Source: Wolfiporia cocos (lineage: Eukaryota > Basidiomycota > Agaricomycetes > Polyporales > Phaeolaceae). From it: DNA of 64,000 nucleotides. The stretch's first letter is position 1. The number at the start of each line of letters is the position of its first letter. The notes below the pieces were generated by a model that did not search any database, was not told the origin of the DNA, and worked only from the letters and a program-made list of their open reading frames with translations. Below, piece by piece: positions 20,241 to 30,791 of this stretch. The stretch spans positions 3,224,001 to 3,288,000 of the forward strand of contig JACCLO010000001.1 in NCBI GenBank assembly GCA_029448655.1. Direction: 5' to 3'. The position numbers were made by a program, and so were the translations under genes.

Positions 20241-22550
20241 TTCACTCTTTCTGTGCCATTTGTAGTACTCGTTATGTAATCGTGTGCAATAAATAAATTC
20301 TGACGTACCTCGAGTGCCCCGGATATATCATCAGTCTGGGCAATTTATCCCAATATAATGTCTGACTGAATACTGTCTGCCCCATGGTAGATCAGCAGGC
20401 CTGGCAACTGGTGGCTCTTTCACCAGATGCCTCTGCAACTGTGAAACAATCCACCAGATGCCTTTGTGAGTTTCCCAGTATTCACCAGATGTCACCCGCG
20501 ACTTTGCAACAGTTTACCGGATGCCTTGGTATTCTCCTAGATGTCAAAATACAAAACATATTTTATCGGCCTAAATCGGTCTGATAACGTATACCAGTCT
20601 GACGTCACTTTATCTATGCTTATCTACTATCTCGCCTTTTGCTGATGATGCATATACTCACTGAATCTTGTTTCATTTGCTGTGTTCTGCATGAAGCAAC
20701 CAATCTTCTCTATAATCACCTCACCAGAGCCATGCATACCTTGGGAGATGGTGGAAGTATGAGGTAGGGATAAGAAAAAGAGACGGATGACTCAAGACAG
20801 GACAGGACTTGTACTATGATGCAACTGAATGACCAGCTCACGTGAGTGCTTGGGCTCACTGCTTGCAACGAAGTCGAAGTCCAGGTTGCTGCCCACAAGA
20901 CACTTTTTGACTTGACGTCGACTTACAGTTTTGCGACTGGACGTCTGCTCGAAAAATTCTCAATCGTGACTTCTATTAATTGAGGATATGTTGAGTATAT
21001 TAACTAGTATGTATGAGTACGACAAAAGTCTTGGCATCGGTAATCTGACCACCCAGACTCTTGGCATTTAGCTTTCGATAGCTTCTGGTATAAATGGTTA
21101 TCTCTATATATTTTTGATATTTACTAGTATTTACTGATACACTAAGGATATGACGGCTTTTCACTGGGAATTAGTGGTCGCCTGTGAAGATGCTGGTGGG
21201 CTAATATCATATTGGACTATGTTGCTTCAGACCCATAGTATGATACCAATAGAAGTTCGCATTTCATTGAAATATGTATGAGTGCTAACAGGGAATTGCT
21301 GTCTTCACCCTCGCCATACTCATCCCTGCCCTTTAGCCGACTGCCAAACCCACCTCCACCTCCCTCCCTCCCCCACCAATACCTCCTCCCACCAGTATAT
21401 GCAAAGAGCACGCCGGAAGCCGGTGACCCACCCTCATTGCTAGGTGCCAATAACTGCGCAGTAGCATGTCAGTCCCGATATGGCATAGCCAAAACCCACA
21501 GTGGAGTGGTATGAATGCGTCCTAGTTACCATAGCATGTATATAGTACCATGGCAGATGAAGCACCACTCTGTGTGTTTGGTATGCACTGGAAGCATTCG
21601 TCGAGGGAGTCACTGTAAGTGAAGTCAGCTGCTCAGTGCCTGAATGCACTGTCGACACATGAAGACTTCAACAGAGCAGGCACAGTGGGGCCTACAGCAG
21701 GGCCAGTATGGCAGGGTGTACAAAGTGCTGTTAGTGCACAGCTGATTAGAACTTGAGGTCGAATACTAGATGTACATACCCGCACTGCAAGCAAGTCCGT
21801 GTATGACCTCATATAACGAGACTGCACTGGAGTGAGCAAGGCCACGGCACTATGAGGGCGTGGGGTATTACAGGGATCATGGGGAGCCTATGGCACATTC
21901 AAGAATCACTGTTACTGGGCAGGAAAAGCGCATACATGCACAGAAAAGGGAGAAAATATGAGTCAACGCACCAGATATCTGAGAGTAAGGGTGAGAAGTG
22001 CCCAAGGGAATGGAGCAGCAGGCGCTGTCCAGCATTTTGTGCCTGTCATGGCAAGCATTCCCATGAGGTTACAGCAGTAGGGTTAATAGTAGCTTAGTAA
22101 GGCATGTAGAAGGAGAAAGGAAGAAAACGTACTGCGCATGTGGCAAGCATGCAGGATCACAAGTAAAGATCACAATGCATCGTACCAAGAGGGGAACGAG
22201 AGCAAGAGACAAGGGGGAGAGAGAGGTGAACATATCAACTTGGGTATGTGTGGGTGACAGACTGTGCCTGTGGTGTTGAGCAATGGGAGAACGTCAAATG
22301 AATTGAGGAAAGAGAAGATTGAGCACGTCAACAGTGACAAGAGCCAGCCTTTATTGACAAGATTCAAGAGCCAACTGAAAATACGACAGACTACAAAGTA
22401 TGATGAAAGGTGTTGCCCGATCAAGTAAGGGACTTACTCAATCGGATGGGAGCTGCATCATGCCCAGATGCCACACCACTGCATGTGGATGCATTCTTGT
22501 TCATAAGTTTCTGGTTTGCGTGCTCTCTGAGGATCTGTGCTTAAACTGTG
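20241..22550. other. Repeat-island sequence, no gene
   Basis: Degenerate accagatgcc-type words recur at about 20410-20530. The remainder shows no coding exon and no clear element ends. Confidence 0.4.
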
Positions 22551-22850
22551 CCTCTTGTTGCTGCCACTGGTACTACTGTGCTCGTTAGTCCTGCCATGAC
22601 TATATCCATACTCTGTAATCCTGCAAATAGTAGATCCATCCTCGTTGGTCCTGCAATTCACATGTCCGTCCTATTTGGTCCTGCAAATACTATTTTGGTC
22701 CTCTTTGATCCTGCAACTAACATGGCAGTCCTTGTTGATCCTGCAAATAACATGTTGGTCCTCATTAATCCTGAAAATAGCATTTCAGTCTTCGTTGATC
22801 CTACAAATTACATTTCAGTCCTTGTTGATCCTGCCAGTACCCTGCACGTA
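22551..22850 (+). repeat. Minisatellite, ten 30-bp units
   Basis: Ten head-to-tail units of exactly 30 bp, with a consensus close to cttgttgatcctgcaaataa followed by catttcagtc. The first unit at 22551 is the most diverged. Because 30 is a multiple of three, one plus-strand frame stays open across the array and encodes a 10-residue repeat ending near Val-Leu-Val-Asp-Pro-Ala. I treat that as a by-product of the period. Confidence 0.85.
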
Positions 22851-23760
22851 GTATCTGCTCGTATTTATGTATATCTACTGAGCTGCTATTTACAATAGTT
22901 AGCAGACTAGATATGAGGGTTCGCGTTTTGCCAATGTCTGTCTAAAGCGCCACAGTGGGCCAGAGCTCATGTTAGAGTAACCCGTGCGGGATCACTGACG
23001 AGAGCCACTTCGCTCATTTGGCCTGCATAAGCTATATATGCGTGTGTAGTGCACATATAGGCATCTGCAATTCTCTATGTTGCTGATATTAGACCTTTTA
23101 TGTGCGATCAGCAAGTTGAAACTGCAGTGTGGCTCTCCAGTCACATGATTTGTCCTGTTGTGGCCGGCGCCTACTTGCTCTTAGCATTACGTTTTGTTCC
23201 CTCGGGCTGCAAAGTGACCTTCAGTGGGTAAAGTATTGACTGATTGTGATATGCCTTCGTCTTACTACTATCCACAGGAACTATGGTATCACGTAAGAAC
23301 CTTGAAAATGTGGCTCGATCAGATCATGTGGCGGTGAAAACCCAAGGTGCCCAACTAGCGGGAAACATGGCAGTCTGCAGGTCTTCCTATGGCAATCGAG
23401 GTAATTCACAATGAGCACACACATCTAGCTGCTCCGCACAATATCGATCTGTCAGGTCCCACCTTTGGCCCAAAGGTCTACCAGGTCTGGCCCACAGGAC
23501 ATCAAGGCGCAATACCCCGAGTGTGTTTCTGTAAATACACCATGCAATAACCTGGCAATACCCCAGGGAAGTGATATCCTGTCAATACCTCCTCAGATAT
23601 TCTTATCTGATGCATCATGTGACCACCATCACCCATCCATAATATAACGGGAGCTGGCACCGTAGGCGCTCGCATGTCGCTAGCATGCAGCTAGTGTGGA
23701 CGCCACATTTGCCGTGTGGCATCCACGGGCATCATTCCTGCTCTCATTAGATAGGGCACC

Positions 23761-24441
23761 TGGCACCGGTGAATTCGCATGCCCGGCGCCTGCAAGGCAC
23801 GTGCACTGCTAGCTCGCATTTTGCATGCTGTTCCTGCCCCGCACCATGGGGATTCGTGCCCCACACCACGGGGATTTGTGGCCCATGCCATGGGGGTTTG
23901 TGGCCCATGCTGCAGGGATTTGTGTCCTGTGGCATGGGGATTTTGTAATGTAAATACCCCACACCACGGGGATTTGTACCCCGTGCCACAGGGATTTGTG
24001 CCTCACATCATGGGGATTTTTGTAATGTAAATACCCCACACCACAGGGATCTGTGCCCCGTGCCATGGGGATTTGTGCTTTGTGCCACAGGGATTTATGC
24101 CTCATGCCGTGGGGATTTGTGTAACATAATGGCCTGTGCTGTAGATGCCTACCAAAAGATTGCAAAAAATGAAGAACATTTTGACACCACATTACACAGT
24201 ATTACAAGTGAAGCAACAATGAGACCGAGCATCAGCGAGGTGTCAGAAGTGGCTGAGCAGGCAGAGACAAGAGACAAAAGAGGCAAGTTGGGGAAGCCAT
24301 GGGTAATGCACAGGAAGTTCATGGGGCATCCACAGGTAGCTTTAAAAACCCCCCGATTATCTCAAAAAGGCACACATGGATTGGAATAATATATTGAAGT
24401 GGAAAAAGCAGTGTGACCATGGTGAAGCCATGGGTAATTAA
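23761..24441 (+). mobile_element. SINE-like dispersed repeat, copy 1, with internal satellite expansion
   Basis: It shares gcatgcccggcgcctgcaag at its head with the copy at 24530. It also shares a body running from ggcctgtgctgtagatgcc through catcagcgaggt, and a tail gaagccatgggtaattaa. Between head and body this copy carries a 22-bp tandem array (23836-24121). The second copy has a single such unit. Confidence 0.65.
23836..24121 (+). repeat. 22-bp minisatellite inside the SINE-like repeat
   Basis: About eleven to twelve units close to ccccacaccacggggatttgtg. A spacer gtaatgtaaat interrupts the array twice, suggesting that blocks of units were also duplicated together. Confidence 0.8.
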
Positions 24442-24529
24442 GCTAGTCTAAGTACTAAAGGGCTGTGGATTGCATGGGAACTGCCATGTGCTGTCCGTCG
24501 TCCCATAGGGCTTGCGCCACCGACCTGGG

Positions 24530-24930
24530 AAGTTGGCCAGTGGATTCCCATGCCCGGCGCCTGCAAGGCACGCGTTCAAATCCCTTCGATGAAAACTCGT
24601 GTCTCACGCGTCCTCCCTGCACTGTGCCACGGGGCTGTTGTAACATAGATGGCCTGTACTGTAGATACACACAATAAATTAAGAGAATTCAGGGAGTTTT
24701 TTGAGGCACCACACAATGTTACAAGCGAAGCGACAACGACACCAAGCATCAGCGAGGTGGAGGAAGTGGCTGAGTGGGCAGAGAACAAAGGACAGGTGCA
24801 GCAGGGTGATCACACACCCTGGAGGTTGGGTGGACTCATCATGTCTCCATCCAGTGTGTTTTTCCCTTATTCTATTAGTTATCTCACTTAAGTGACAATT
24901 GATATCCGTGGCGAAGCCATGGGTAATTAA
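24530..24930 (+). mobile_element. tRNA-derived SINE-like repeat, copy 2
   Basis: A tRNA-like head has a box A resemblance (ttggccagtgg around 24533-24543) and a box B (GTTCAAATCCC at 24574-24584), spaced as in a tRNA gene. A 3' body is shared with copy 1. It holds one monomer of the 22-bp motif (ctgtgccacggggctgttgt). No open frame is expected. No target duplication was identified. Confidence 0.6.
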
Positions 24931-25558
24931 ACTCATATGCGTATTACACGACTTGAGACTTGCTTGAACGTGGACTTGTCCATTGACATCGATGAACCAA
25001 CCTTCATGCAGGCAAGCTTACCACAGCCACCCTTACCCACCCTGCATATGCATGTTTTCTCAGCTCTGTTATAAGGCTTCACTTACTGACTTTGACACTC
25101 ACCAGTTGGTCAGACGTTCCAGACTCCGTGGTGAGGGTTAAAATCTGCAATATCATAAGCAGTAATACCTAACAGCAATGGTTATGATACAGAGTAGATG
25201 TGCAATCGAAACGTTGAACTCGTCCTTAGTGGACAGTCATTATGGTGCACATCTCTCCGTGTAATACCTCATTTCTGAATACATGTATGCTCCCAGATGG
25301 ATGCTTGTCATCCTTATATCGGTCAGGTTGCTTGCTTTGGTATGTCCTCAATACTGTCTGAGATGCTACATTATACACTAGCTCGATCACCCGCAGAACC
25401 TGCACCCACAACATACACTGATGCGGTCAACGTACTAGAGGGCTTGACATATGAGCTATCCGTTCCAGGTGCATGCTGTTCCACTTTCTGACCCTGATGT
25501 ACCTGACTTCTGATGCACGCTTTCATTCACCGGACTGCACTTGTGCCGCATACCATAC

Positions 25559-27164
25559 AGTCACCGTACCCTGGAACAGCCAGTCAACCAATGGGTACGA
25601 TGGGCTTGTACACCGGTAGAGCCGACGTCGGCCGATGAATCCCTCGTTGCCTGCACGTCCAGTCAGCCCACCAGATCCTTGTAGCTGGAACATGGGGTGG
25701 GCCGATGGGGGGTCGCGGTGCCCATGTTGCCGCAACCCCCAGTTGGCCCACCCAGCAAATGTTCATGTACCTGGAACATGGGGTGGGCCGACAGGGGGTC
25801 GTGGTGCCCATGTTTCCGTGAGCCCCAGTCAGCCCACCAGCCAAATTTCTATGTACCTGGAACATGGGGTGGGCCGACAGGGGGTCGTGGTGCCCATGTT
25901 TCCGTGAGCCCCAGTCGGCCCACCAACCAAAATGCTACATATCTGATGGTAAGTTCAGTGTGTTATGAAGATTAGCTGTGACATTACATATTGAATGACA
26001 CATGGTAAGCATTTGTTTGTATAGCACAGAATAAAATAGAAGCATTCCTAGTCAATACCCTCACAGTAGGGGTCGCGAAATAGGCGCCCATAGCTCGTGG
26101 TAAGCTTGCAGTTAGCTCACAAAAACATCAGTAGCACATGTGAGGGCTTGCAATGGGCACATGCCACAACCCTTTCCACAAGCATAATCCAGTTGTCAAT
26201 TTGGATTGCCATGTTGTGTATGAGATGCCACAAGCCTCACAACACTTATTGAAGGCTTAGTGCTAGTTATGGGCCCTTACTGTGACCCTTACCACAAGAC
26301 ATGTACCATCACCGTGACCCTTGCCATGACCCTTACCGCGACCCTTACCGCGACCAATGGGCGCTTATTCGTGACCCTTATCGCGAGCATAATTGTAAAA
26401 CAATTGTCCACTTTGATTTCTATGCTATGTACAAGCCACCCTAGGCCTTGCAATGAGCTATAGATGCTTATTGAAAGCTTGATGCAATCTATGTGCCCTT
26501 TACTGTGACTATGACTGCAAGATATGCATGCTTGCCATGATCCTTATTGGGACCCTTACCACAAGCTATGGGACTGTGACCTCCCATCAGCCCACCCCAT
26601 GTTCCAGGTACATAGATTTTTGGTTGGTGGGCTGACTGGGGCTCACGAAAACATGGGCGCCACAACCCCCCATCGGCCCACCCCATGTTCCAGGTACATG
26701 AACATTTGCTGGGTGGGCTGACCGGGAGTTGCAGCAACATGGGCACCGTGACCCCCCATCAGCCCACCCCATGTTCCAGGTACATAGATTTTTGGTTGGT
26801 GGGCTGACTGGGGCTCATGGCAACATGGGCACTGTGACCCCCTGTCGGCCCACCCCATGTTCCAGGTACATAGATTTTTGGTTGGTGGGCTGACTGGGGC
26901 TCATGGAAACATGGGCACCATGACCCCCTGTCAGCCCACCCAGTGTTCCAGGTGCATGGAAATTTGGCTGGTGGGCCAACTGGGGCTCACAGAAACATGG
27001 GCACCGTGACCCCCCATCGGCCCACCCCCATGTTCCAGCTACAAGGATCTGGTGGGCTGACTGGACGTGCAGGCAATGAGGAATTCATCGGCCGACATCG
27101 GCTCTACCGGTGTACAAGCCCATTGTACCCATTGGTTGACCGGCTGTTCCAGGTATGGTGACTG
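25559..27164. mobile_element. Foldback-type element with long repeat-built inverted arms
   Basis: Left arm 25559-25945 and right arm about 26583-27164 are inverted copies. The outermost 100 bp match closely: cagtcaccgtacc at the left, its reverse ggtatggtgactg at 27152-27164, and the shared inner word tgggcttgtacaccggtaga. The inner arm sequence is a tandem array of 86-bp units: about three on the left (starts 25665, 25745, 25831, part of 25917) and about six on the right (landmarks 26631, 26717, 26803, 26889, 26975, 27056). The 637-bp loop has no transposase frame. This layout matches foldback elements, so it is presumably non-autonomous. No clear target duplication was seen. Confidence 0.75.
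26100..26580 (+). repeat. Degenerate duplication and gacccttac array in the foldback loop
   Basis: Words close to tgacccttaccgcgaccctt recur between 26275 and 26390. A longer unit running from gcataat through cttattgaa to gggcccttactgtgac occurs twice, at about 26180-26285 and 26388-26520. The loop is thus itself an old tandem duplication. Confidence 0.5.
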
Positions 27165-28169
27165 AATGGGCTCTGCACCGTAGCAACAAGATCGCACCGG
27201 TACGCTGCACCCGATGCGTGCACTTCCAATATATTCGTTCACACTCTTGTAATGGTATGATATTCCGTATATGCACTCTGCGTATCGGCTCACATGCAAA
27301 CTATCCCAGAGACCACTTGTAGCTGGGTATATGCACGAATTTATAGTATGTTCTGTCGTCCTGAGATCATAAGCTGTCATCGCTGACTCTGTGTGTTATG
27401 TAATACAGATTGCAGCCTGGATACATACGCTACTCACCATGCTGGGCAATCCTAGTTTGCGGCTTGGCATTGCTCCGGTATGTAATAGTCATTGCAGAGT
27501 CGTCATAGCACTAATTCTACTATGCTCAACAGTCACAAAGTGGATCCCTGGATGTGACCACAACTGAGATTGCAGACCACGATTGGTCAATGCTTTAGCA
27601 TGGCGTCAGTAGTGTATCTATCTCTGCTTGTACTACATATATGTGTTTGCACAATATATCTTGGCATTTCTTGTATGTTTGTGACATCCTAAGCAGCGCC
27701 CTACCCCAGCAGTGGTGAGCCCAATCCAATTCAGGCCAGGGATGGCGCTTATCGAAGAGTGCCTAAGGGGTATCGCTGGATTATTGCATGTGTATGTGGA
27801 CAAATCCATCGATACCCCGTGCAATACCCAGTGGGGGTATTGACGGTGTTTTGACAGGGTATTTATGAATAACTACACCGTCAGGATATTGCTCATGATG
27901 TGCTGTGCACGTGGCCAGAACGAGCAAGCCACTGAAGCAGCTTTGATAGATCGTGCTTCAATCTGATTGAAGCTCTTCATTGAAAGGTGAAGCACACTAG
28001 TGCAGAAGATATACCAAACTGACTGTCATTTGTGAGCGAATCTGCCTATGCGCACTTCATTGCCATGTGAGTCTCCATTAGTTCTCATCCAAAGTCTAGA
28101 TGCATTCGTTGAGCGTCATGTCACAAATTATTCTACTAATAGTTTGTACTCCCTCGCTATAGGACGCAT

Positions 28170-28194
28170 GCGCGGCGCTAGGCGTACGCCGCGC
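28170..28194. repeat. GC-rich hairpin
   Basis: GCGCGGCG pairs with CGCCGCGC around a 9-nt loop, within a generally AT-richer area. Function unknown. Confidence 0.5.
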
Positions 28195-29424
28195 CTCTGC
28201 GCTGTAGCCACCTCCAGCGTCTACCAGTTATTGCAGGTCACCTGGTCGTATGGTTAGCGCTGTAGGGTAGCGCGCGCCTCAGGTACCGTCACTTATGGTC
28301 ACATTGTTACATGTCTCGTTACCTAGCACATGACCCAGTAAATAGCGGTGCACAGACCACGTCTTTAGGGCAGTCTCGGTAGTAGATACAAGCATGTATA
28401 TAATACGACGAGATGTGGGCTTACACCCCATCTCTCAGATTCTCGACAATGGTGTATCACCCTTTCTCGCTTATAGCTGTGTGATCTACTGGCCCGGGGC
28501 CCATATCTCGTCTGACTTGACTGTGAGCCGCCGCCGCTATCTCGACGCACGTCAGGGAGCCTCCGGTGGCTGGGCATCGTGTGATGGTCCTAGGAGTTCA
28601 CCGGGTGGTTGACCCATGCGCCTCTGCGTTCAGCGCTGGCGCGGTGCCTTGTAGCCTCGTTGCAGGCCTGTATGGATCCCCCTGAGCCCAGGGGTCGCAC
28701 AGACAGTGAGTCTGTGTCACGTCATAGAAATGCCTAAGCTCCAAAGCTTTGGATGTATATTGGGAGCTATCTGTTCATTGGTGCGTAGTATGCATGAATA
28801 GAGAATCTATGTGCTTTAGCAGTCATATCTCCCTCAAGACTATGATGCTAATGCAAGGCAGATTGATCAAAAATCGGTGAATATCGTGCGTATCAAACAT
28901 ACCGCAAATATTCTGCGGTGATAACCCACGTGCTATGCGCTCTTCCAATGTTGAGTCCTGGTCACCTGTCTCTGAGGGTGGTTCAATGTCCAGAATCTCA
29001 GCAGCTGGATCCGAACGGCGAGGGAAGACATTTGCAATAGAACGGAAGGGACAGATTCAAAGAACTCAAGAATTAGGCCGACTGCTCTGTCCACTTCATG
29101 GTGGCACTGATTCTGGCGAGCGTCGTTCAGCATAATGACATAATCGGGAATGCAACGTGGCGTCAGACAGAGCTGATGAGCTAGAAGAGATCATACGTTT
29201 CCAATCGTAGGATTTCCAGCCCAGATGGTTTGCATCTGACCCAATACTCTGGGTCATACCTCAACATAACGCCCTACTAACTAGCCAGCATCCTACAACC
29301 AAGTCGATCTAGGTAGGACAAGACCTAGTCGTCATCGAGGTCGAGGTTCCTTCAGACTAGCAAGCGTTCAAGAGCGCAGCGAGGCATGGAGTAAAGGCGG
29401 CCCTAAGGCCAATGCCAAATTGAT

Positions 29425-29450
29425 GAGTCTGAGGAGTACGCCTCAGACTC
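29425..29450. repeat. Perfect 10-bp hairpin
   Basis: GAGTCTGAGG and CCTCAGACTC flank a 6-nt loop (agtacg). A tatata run follows. A hammerhead ribozyme was considered because of the preceding tgatgag, but the GAAA core strand is absent. Confidence 0.6.
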
Positions 29451-30110
29451 TTGGGTATATATACATGGGAGTAGCGCTGTAGTAATTGGTGACTACCCTT
29501 GCCCTAAAGCGACGTGGCCTGTGCGCACGTGCCTAACCGGAACGCTAACGTAATCAGCCATGTGATATACTTGAGTAACTACTTAGGTAGCTACTTGGTC
29601 CATACGCGCCTGTAAGGGTGCGCATGTGACGCCGAGTCCCTAGGTCGTGAGTTCGACCCCCGGTAATCGCATATGAGGGGAGTCACCGGAAAAGTTGTGA
29701 CAGCATCCATACTTTGACCCGCATACAAGCATCGTTCCCAAGCTAAAGGGGAGAGAATGGGCTGATGAACCCAACTAGATGGAGAATACAGGTCATGCTG
29801 GTAAGACATACTGAGGCACCTCTCGTCCCTTGAGAGAGCATGGTGCGTGATTTAACTCTGGCAATTGATGCTTCAAAAGATGTGATAGTTAGCAGAATGT
29901 CCGTGATGTTGCTGACTCTCGTATATATCAAACCAAGGAGACACCACTACGAAGAAGATGGTGAATGATATTCAAAAGCCTCCCCCAATTTTCTCAAACA
30001 AGTGCTAGAAGAATGTTCCCTGAGCGATGGGACCTCGCATTGAAGAATATATCATGCTGCCAGAATTTCGCAACGCCACTTCATTGTTGGACAACAGTCA
30101 GCTGTAGGGT

Positions 30111-30319
30111 TTCAGTCAATTATCTTAATCTGCCAACTGCCCTTCGCTTAAGAAATCACAGTTGCGAGCTAGGTTTGCACGCAGATTAATCTGCTAGCTG
30201 CGGCAGATTAATCTACTGTGACAATAAAATGGTACATCCAGGATTCAAACCAAGGACCTTAGCACAGATGAGAATATCAGCATCGCAGTGTAATTAGCCA
30301 ACTGAGCCATAGTGGCAAC
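30111..30319 (-). mobile_element. tRNA-derived SINE-like repeat, inverted copy
   Basis: On the minus strand it reads a tRNA-like head with box A (tggctcagttgg) and box B (GGTTTGAATCC), then a tail through ttttattgtcacagtagatt to ttgactgaa. It matches the copy at 30606-30791 along its length. It also carries an extra palindromic insertion around tagctgcggcagattaatct. Confidence 0.7.
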
Positions 30320-30605
30320 AATTACCCTTGACCAATCAAAATATATATAACACAAATTTCACACACAATTTCCACAAATCATCAAGGCAACTAACTGCTA
30401 CAACAAGCATACAGAAATCAATGATAGTGGTAGCTTGATTTACCATGCTTGACCTGGAGCAACTCACCATGGGAAAGCTGAATACACTGGAATCACAGGT
30501 CTTTAGAGGCAGATTCATTTGTATTTGTGTTATGGAAGATGTTAAACTGCGAAAATGAAGTTTACAAAATACTCTATATATCGCTTAAAATGGGGCAGAC
30601 ACTAG

Positions 30606-30791
30606 TTGCACTGTAGCTCAGTTGGCTAACGTATGCTGCGATGCTGTTATTCTCATCTGTGCTAAGGTCCTTGGTTTGAATCCTGAATGTACCATTTTAT
30701 TGTCACAGTAGATTAATCTGCGTGCAAACCTAGCTCGCAACTGCGATTTCTTAAGCGAAGGGCAGTTGGCAGATTAAGATAATTGACTGAA
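30606..30791 (+). mobile_element. tRNA-derived SINE-like repeat, direct copy
   Basis: Box A TAGCTCAGTTGG is at 30614-30625 and box B GGTTTGAATCC at 30673-30683, a spacing normal for a tRNA gene. The arms do not fold into a proper cloverleaf, so this is not a functional tRNA. The tail includes the palindrome-like agattaatct and ends ttgactgaa. The partner copy lies head-to-head 286 bp away. Confidence 0.7.

Larger units (their letters stand above)
27165..30110. other. Repeat-island sequence, no intact gene
   Basis: Contains a GC-rich hairpin at 28170-28194, a tRNA-like fragment at about 29590-29670 (box-B-like gagttcgacccc with poorly paired arms), and a 10-bp perfect hairpin at 29425-29450. 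No protein-coding exon was recognised. Confidence 0.4.

Noticed and set aside
22551..22850. CRISPR-like array
   Set aside because: Units are contiguous head-to-tail without unique spacers, and the setting is a fungal chromosome.
23691..24192. Open frames with Gly/Pro/His repeats over the 22-bp array
   Set aside because: They are by-products of the tandem array; 22 is not a multiple of three and frames shift between units.
25584..26858. Several open frames rich in Trp, Pro and Cys within the foldback arms
   Set aside because: They follow from the 86-bp tandem units and appear on both strands and in several frames.
29415..29455. Possible hammerhead ribozyme (tgatgag followed by a stem)
   Set aside because: The GAAA core strand after stem II is missing, so only a hairpin is supported.
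29590..29670. Possible tRNA gene (gagttcgacccc, tagctacttggt)
   Set aside because: The T-arm and acceptor stems do not pair; at best it is a tRNA-derived fragment.
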